DNA of 19,047 bases. It comes from Actinomycetota bacterium. GTDB lineage: Bacteria > Actinomycetota > Actinomycetes > Nanopelagicales > Nanopelagicaceae. Made by a program: the position numbers and the translations under genes. The notes under the pieces were generated by a model. That model was not told the origin of the DNA, ran no database searches, and was given only the letters and a program-made list of their open reading frames with translations. Shown piece after piece: positions 15,517-19,047 of the stretch. Positions within the stretch are counted from its first letter, which is position 1; the number at the start of each line of letters is the position of its first letter. The DNA is taken from the NCBI GenBank assembly GCA_009927705.1, contig RFMK01000131.1, forward strand, positions 1-19,047, written 5' to 3'.

Positions 15517-16320
15517 ATGGGTTCTTTACAAGGTAGAAGAGCTTTAATTACCGGATCATTTCAAGGAATCGGTTTTGGAGTTGCTACTGCTTTTGCGCGA
15601 GAAGGTGCTGACATCGTGCTACATGGCTTATCGGATCGAGCAACAATCAAGGCAGCCGAAAGCGCCATATTGAAGGCTGGAGCAAACTCAGTCCTGTCAT
15701 TCACATCTGATCTTCGCAATCAAAGTGCAACCGAGAAAATGATTGACGAGATTCAGGAAAAAGGAAATGTAGACATCTTGTGCAACAACGCAGGAATTCA
15801 ATTTACGGCCACTTTCAGCGATATGCCGAGACCTAAATGGGATGACGTAATCGCCATAAATTTATCGTCGTATTTCGACACCATGCACCTGCTTCTGCCT
15901 GGGATGAAAGAGCGCGGGTACGGACGAGTCATAAACATTGCATCGGTTCATGGCCTAGTGGCTTCGGTTGCAAAGGCGCCCTATGTTGCAGCAAAACATG
16001 GACTCATTGGGTTAACGCGGGTTGCAGCTCTGGAATATGCAGATTCAGGTACTCGAGAAAGTGGTGGCGTAACAATCAACGCAATATGTCCTGGCTGGGT
16101 CGAAACTGCACTCATCGAGCCGCAAATTCAAGCCAGAGCTGCCAAATTTGGGGGAGATCGGGATAAGGGAATTAGTGATTTGCTCTCCGAAAAACAACCG
16201 TCGAGAAGATTGGCTACACCAGAAGATATCGGCGCCCTTGCTTTATTCCTTACTTCAAAACTTGCTCACAATATTACTGGCGCAGCCATCCCCGTTGATG
16301 GTGGATGGACTGCGCAGTAA
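15517..16320 (+). CDS. bdhA: 3-hydroxybutyrate dehydrogenase (short-chain dehydrogenase/reductase)
   Basis: Oxidises (R)-3-hydroxybutyrate to acetoacetate with NAD. It has 267 residues with the SDR cofactor motif ITGSFQGIG (11-19), CNNAGIQ and the tetrad N115, S143, Y156, K160. The residues that define bacterial HBDH are all visible: Q95 in NAGIQ, S143 and H145 in SVHGLVAS, K153, W194 in CPGWV, Q203 in EPQI, LLSEKQPS, and W264 in the C-terminal GGWTAQ. This makes the substrate call stronger than for most SDRs. A short insertion near residues 175-185 (DSGTRESGG) lengthens the protein beyond the usual 255-260. GGAGG at 15507-15511 supports the ATG. It is coupled to the hydrolase upstream and ends 8 bases from the convergent msiK stop. 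Confidence 0.92.
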   Translation: MGSLQGRRALITGSFQGIGFGVATAFAREGADIVLHGLSDRATIKAAESAILKAGANSVLSFTSDLRNQSATEKMIDEIQEKGNVDILCNNAGIQFTATFSDMPRPKWDDVIAINLSSYFDTMHLLLPGMKERGYGRVINIASVHGLVASVAKAPYVAAKHGLIGLTRVAALEYADSGTRESGGVTINAICPGWVETALIEPQIQARAAKFGGDRDKGISDLLSEKQPSRRLATPEDIGALALFLTSKLAHNITGAAIPVDGGWTAQ

Positions 16321-16328
16321 CTAAACGA

Positions 16329-17411
16329 TTACTTCAAGCGTTTGCCATCAGAAACATTGAAGAGATGAATTGCATCGGCTTTGGCTGAAACTGTGACAGT
16401 TTGGCCAGATTTTGGCGGATTCTTAGGATCCCAACGAACAATGACCTGGGCGCCTTCATCGCTAGCGTTAGCAAATTTCACCGCGGAATCGACAGGCTTA
16501 CCGTATACGAAAGCATCAGCGCCAAGTTCTTCGACAACTTCAACTTGAACATCGAAGCCCTTGCTGGAAGATGTGAAACCTTCTGGGCGAATTCCGACAA
16601 TGACAGATGAGCCTGCCGAAGCAGGTACATCAACATCAAGTCCACCAAGCTTTGCCTTGCCACCAGAAACTGGAGCAATAAGCAAGTTCATCGCAGGGGA
16701 GCCAATGAATCCGGCAACGAATGCGTTTGCAGGATTGTCATAAAGATTGCGAGGAGTATCGACTTGTTGCAACAAACCATCTTTGAGAACAGCAACGCGA
16801 TCACCCATGGTCATAGCTTCGACCTGGTCGTGGGTGACATAAACCGTGGTGATTCCAAGACGGCGTTGGAGCGCTGCGATCTGAGTACGAGTTGCGACGC
16901 GAAGTTTTGCATCAAGGTTTGAGAGCGGTTCGTCCATCAAGAAGACTTGAGGTTCACGAACGATTGCGCGGCCCATTGCAACGCGCTGACGCTGACCACC
17001 AGAGAGCGCCTTAGGTTTGCGCTCGAGATATGGTTCAAGATCGAGAAGTTTTGCGGCTTCAAGTACGCGGCGATCACGTTCTTCTTTTGCAACGCCGGCA
17101 ATCTTGAGAGCAAAGCCCATATTTTCTGCAACCGTCATATGCGGATAAAGAGCATAAGACTGGAAGACCATCGCGATATCGCGATCCTTCGGTGCAATAT
17201 TTGTTACGTCGCGATCACCGATCATGATTGCGCCGGTATCGATTTCTTCCAAACCAGCGAGCATGCGAAGTGATGTTGACTTACCGCAACCTGATGGTCC
17301 GACTAAGACAAGAAACTCACCGTCATTGACAGTGAGGTTGAGTTTGTCGACTGCAGGAGTGGTAGTTCCTGGATAGATGCGTGACGCATCTTTAAATACG
17401 ACTGATGCCAT
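16329..17411 (-). CDS. msiK: Sugar ABC transporter ATP-binding protein, MsiK/UgpC/MalK type
   Basis: A 360-residue ATPase of the carbohydrate-uptake CUT1 class. Walker A GPSGCGKST is at 38-46, Q84 in VFQSYALYPH, signature LSGGQ at 137-141, Walker B with D160-E161 in FLMDEPLSNLD, and H194 in YVTHDQ. The C-terminal third is the TOBE-type regulatory domain (IVGIRPEG). The frame could start at 17474, but the ATG at 17411 is chosen because GGAAGAG lies just before it and MASVVFKDASRIYPG is the usual family N-terminus. No sugar permease or binding protein is nearby, consistent with a shared ATPase that energises several sugar importers, as MsiK does in Streptomyces. It could equally be dedicated to one distant system. 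Confidence 0.9.
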   Translation of the reverse strand: MASVVFKDASRIYPGTTTPAVDKLNLTVNDGEFLVLVGPSGCGKSTSLRMLAGLEEIDTGAIMIGDRDVTNIAPKDRDIAMVFQSYALYPHMTVAENMGFALKIAGVAKEERDRRVLEAAKLLDLEPYLERKPKALSGGQRQRVAMGRAIVREPQVFLMDEPLSNLDAKLRVATRTQIAALQRRLGITTVYVTHDQVEAMTMGDRVAVLKDGLLQQVDTPRNLYDNPANAFVAGFIGSPAMNLLIAPVSGGKAKLGGLDVDVPASAGSSVIVGIRPEGFTSSSKGFDVQVEVVEELGADAFVYGKPVDSAVKFANASDEGAQVIVRWDPKNPPKSGQTVTVSAKADAIHLFNVSDGKRLK

Positions 17412-17503
17412 TTTTTTCTCTTCCTTCTCCGGGCAGGTACGTGCCCGACGATCCGTTGGATGAAGCAAGTCCACGACTCCGTGGATGCGCGAAGGTTACG
17501 CGT
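17412..17503 (-). ncRNA. Structured 5' leader of msiK, candidate msiK RNA motif
   Basis: Directly upstream of the msiK ribosome site the minus strand holds a series of hairpins: a 6-bp stem CGGGCA/TGCCCG with a 6-base loop (17430-17447), a 4-bp ATCC/GGAT stem (17451-17461), a perfect 6-bp TCCACG/CGTGGA stem with a 4-base loop (17470-17485), and a CGCG/CGCG stem (17488-17502). The last hairpin before the gene is followed at once by GGAGAAGGAAGAG and the start codon, a layout suited to control of translation. Rfam lists an 'msiK RNA' motif found only in actinobacterial leaders of such ATPase genes. I know it from memory and did not align this sequence to it. Confidence 0.55.
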
Positions 17504-17611
17504 GAGCCCCCCGAGAGGGAAGAGGCGCGACCCAATTTCTCATGTGGACCTCTCGGCCCTCCCGTCTACGGCCGCGGGGGTCGGCCGGCCTCCGATACTC
17601 TTCTGCCTCTT
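17504..17611. other. GC-rich structured intergenic stretch between msiK and the CNNM gene
   Basis: This part continues the roughly 66% G+C island and holds an 8-bp perfect inverted repeat, CCGAGAGG (17511-17518) with CCTCTCGG (17549-17556), and a second one, GGCCG (17570-17574) with CGGCC (17582-17586). In addition AAGAGGC at 17520-17526 is complementary to GCCTCTT at 17605-17611, which abuts the CNNM start codon and could mask it in an alternative fold. The strand is not clear: it may be the 5' leader of the CNNM gene, the distal part of the msiK leader, or a separate small RNA. A possible -10 box (TACTCT, 17596-17601) lies close to the CNNM start. Confidence 0.5.
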
Positions 17612-18937
17612 ATGGACCCTGGCGGTGCGCAAGCGTTCGACCTCGGAGGCCTGGCCTTCGACCTCGGCGTCGTAGCCCTTTTCATCCTGCTCGGCGCAAT
17701 CTTCGTGGCTGCCGAAATCGCTCTTATCTCTCTCCGTGAAGGTCAACTCAAGGCGTTGGCGGAACGGAGCAAACGTGGAGCACGCGTTGCCCAACTCGCT
17801 TCCCACCCGAATCGCTTTTTAGCTGCAGTTCAGGTTGGTGTAACCCTTAGTGGTTTCCTCTCAGCAGCTTTTGGCGCTGATCGTTTGGGTAGTTATGTCA
17901 TTCCGCGATTGGTTGATGCCGGTTTGAGCGAAGGCTTGAGTGAGACGTTCTCGCTCATTGGTCTCACACTTGTGATTGCCTATTTCTCTCTGGTTTTTGG
18001 TGAGCTTGTACCAAAACGTGTAGCTCTGCACTCCACCGAAAAAATCGCGCTCCTTGTTGCAACTCCGGTTTCCTTTGTCTCTCAACTTTTTAAACCATTG
18101 ATTTGGCTGCTTTCGCACTCCTCAGATTTGATCTTGAAGTTATTCGGTATCGACCCTAAAGCTTCGCGCGAAGATATTTCCGAAGAAGAATTAGTAGATC
18201 TCGTGACTGGCCATAAAGCTTTAACGGAAGAAGAGCGCGATATTGTTGAAGAAGTCTTCAATGCAAGCGAGCGGCTCGTTCATGAGGTCATGGTTCCCAG
18301 AACTGAAGTTGATTTCCTTGATGCGAACCTGCCTGTCGTTGATGCAATTCGGGTTGCAGTCGAGAAAGCACATTCACGTTATCCCGTTGTTCGCGGAAAC
18401 AACGATGAGGTAATTGGATTCATTCACGTGCGTGACTTGATGGACCCTGAATACTCGGGTAAGAACATTCCAATTATGGATTTGGTACGACCTATCATCT
18501 ACTTGCCGGGAACGAAAGGCGTTCTACCTGCGCTCTCAGAGATGCGCGCACAACGTCAACACGTCGCAATTGTTCTTGATGAATATGGCGGAACGGATGG
18601 CATCGTCACGCTTGAGGATTTAGTAGAGACTCTCATCGGCGACATTCACGATGAATATGATGAGCAGACCTCCGAAGTCTCGAATCAGACGCGCACCGGG
18701 GATTACGAGATTGATGGCTTGATCTCGCTCGATGACCTTGCCGAGCAGATCGGTGTGGAGATTCCAGAGGGCCCATACGAGACCCTCAGCGGATACGTCA
18801 TGCATAGCCTTGGTCGCATCCCCGACGTCAATGATGTTATTCATCTCGATGGAGTGCGCCTCACAGTCTTGAGCATGGAGGGCAAACGAGTCGGAACTCT
18901 TCTCCTCTCGCGCGGCACGAGTTCTGGCGAGAATTGA
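17612..18937 (+). CDS. CNNM/CorC-type (hemolysin C-like) transporter with DUF21, CBS pair and CorC_HlyC domains
   Basis: A 441-residue membrane protein of the CNNM/CorC family, linked in characterised members to magnesium or cobalt transport; some members are annotated as hemolysins. The DUF21 membrane domain spans about residues 18-165 with FVAAEIALIS, VTLSGFLSA and FGELVPKRVA. The CBS pair (about 225-345) begins VHEVMVPRTEV and includes SRYPVV, GFIHVRDL and VLDEYGGTDGIVTLEDLVE. The CorC_HlyC domain (about 365-437) starts with YEIDGLISLDDL. The frame is open back to 17405, but the upstream translation is Pro/Arg-rich, unlike a protein, and overlaps the msiK leader, so the ATG at 17612 is used even though no Shine-Dalgarno sequence precedes it. 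It ends 12 bases before trpS. Confidence 0.9.
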   Translation: MDPGGAQAFDLGGLAFDLGVVALFILLGAIFVAAEIALISLREGQLKALAERSKRGARVAQLASHPNRFLAAVQVGVTLSGFLSAAFGADRLGSYVIPRLVDAGLSEGLSETFSLIGLTLVIAYFSLVFGELVPKRVALHSTEKIALLVATPVSFVSQLFKPLIWLLSHSSDLILKLFGIDPKASREDISEEELVDLVTGHKALTEEERDIVEEVFNASERLVHEVMVPRTEVDFLDANLPVVDAIRVAVEKAHSRYPVVRGNNDEVIGFIHVRDLMDPEYSGKNIPIMDLVRPIIYLPGTKGVLPALSEMRAQRQHVAIVLDEYGGTDGIVTLEDLVETLIGDIHDEYDEQTSEVSNQTRTGDYEIDGLISLDDLAEQIGVEIPEGPYETLSGYVMHSLGRIPDVNDVIHLDGVRLTVLSMEGKRVGTLLLSRGTSSGEN

Positions 18938-18949
18938 GAAGATAGCCCC

Positions 18950-19047
18950 ATGAAACGCGTCTTATCTGGAATCCAGCCAACGGCTGATTCATTCCATTTA
19001 GGAAACTACCTCGGTGCTGTGAAGCAATGGGTGGAGCTGCAGAAAGA
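18950..19047 (+). CDS. trpS: Tryptophan--tRNA ligase, 3' end cut off by window edge
   Basis: The first 32 codons of tryptophanyl-tRNA synthetase, the class I enzyme that charges tRNA-Trp. The visible start MKRVLSGIQPTADSFHLGNY contains the GIQPTA beginning of the Rossmann fold and the HLGN form of the HIGH motif that binds ATP, followed by LGAVKQWVELQK. GAGAAG some 8 bases upstream of the ATG serves as ribosome site. The gene follows the CNNM gene after 12 bases and may be co-transcribed with it. The remaining roughly 300 residues lie outside the window. Confidence 0.95.
   Translation, partial: MKRVLSGIQPTADSFHLGNYLGAVKQWVELQK

Noticed and set aside
17412..17474. Upstream extension of the msiK frame by 21 codons
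   Set aside because: The ATG at 17411 has a good GGAAGAG ribosome site and gives the usual family N-terminus; the extension passes through the leader hairpins.
17405..17611. Upstream extension of the CNNM reading frame by 69 codons
   Set aside because: The translation is Pro/Arg-rich with no family similarity, overlaps the msiK ribosome site and lies in a structured GC-rich island; the membrane domain begins after the ATG at 17612.
17412..17611. RNase P RNA, SRP RNA or tmRNA in the GC-rich island
   Set aside because: The conserved cores (GAGGAAAGTCC, GGTCAGGTCCGGAAGGAAGCAGC-type and tmRNA ends) are not present on either strand.
1..19047. CRISPR array, insertion sequence, prophage, toxin-antitoxin or defence genes
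   Set aside because: No regularly spaced repeats, transposase or integrase motifs or defence-type domains were found; all gaps are short and filled with metabolic and transport genes.

Overview
The window reads as a chromosomal stretch of a small-genome actinobacterium. The coding regions sit near 50% G+C by eye, intergenic gaps are mostly under 90 bases, and many genes overlap by 4 bases. The order sucC-sucD-DUF6350(perM)-purH-folD-DUF3017-mdh is a known actinobacterial arrangement (compare M. tuberculosis Rv0951-Rv0957 for sucC to purH). A streamlined freshwater lineage such as Nanopelagicales (acI) fits, but this is inference. No mobile element, CRISPR array, rRNA or tRNA was found.

Region 1 (2-7892, all +) is a housekeeping block: succinyl-CoA ligase beta (5' end cut off) and alpha, a PerM-like membrane protein, PurH, FolD, a small DUF3017-like membrane protein, an LDH-like malate dehydrogenase and a homodimeric-type NADP isocitrate dehydrogenase. 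purN, which lies between perM and purH in many relatives, is absent; perM and purH overlap instead.

Region 2 (7889-14434, all -) is a complete LivJGFHM-type ABC importer followed 15 bases later by acetoacetyl-CoA synthetase. livG/F, livF/H and livH/M are linked by 4-base ATGA overlaps. A strong 14-bp hairpin sits between the binding-protein gene and the rest.

Region 3 (14594-16320, +) is divergent from the transporter. It holds an alpha/beta hydrolase and a 3-hydroxybutyrate dehydrogenase with the full set of HBDH active-site residues. Taken with AacS, regions 2 and 3 look like one module: take up an (oligo)hydroxybutyrate, ketone body or branched-chain substrate, hydrolyse any ester, oxidise 3-hydroxybutyrate to acetoacetate, and activate acetoacetate to acetoacetyl-CoA. 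This is the most attractive hypothesis in the window.

Region 4 (16329-19047) has an orphan MsiK/UgpC-type sugar ABC ATPase (-), a divergent CNNM/CorC-type transporter (+), and the start of trpS (+). The about 200-base gap between msiK and the CNNM gene is a roughly 66% G+C island full of inverted repeats. It is best read as structured leader RNA, with the msiK-proximal part a candidate for the actinobacterial msiK RNA motif and the rest unexplained.
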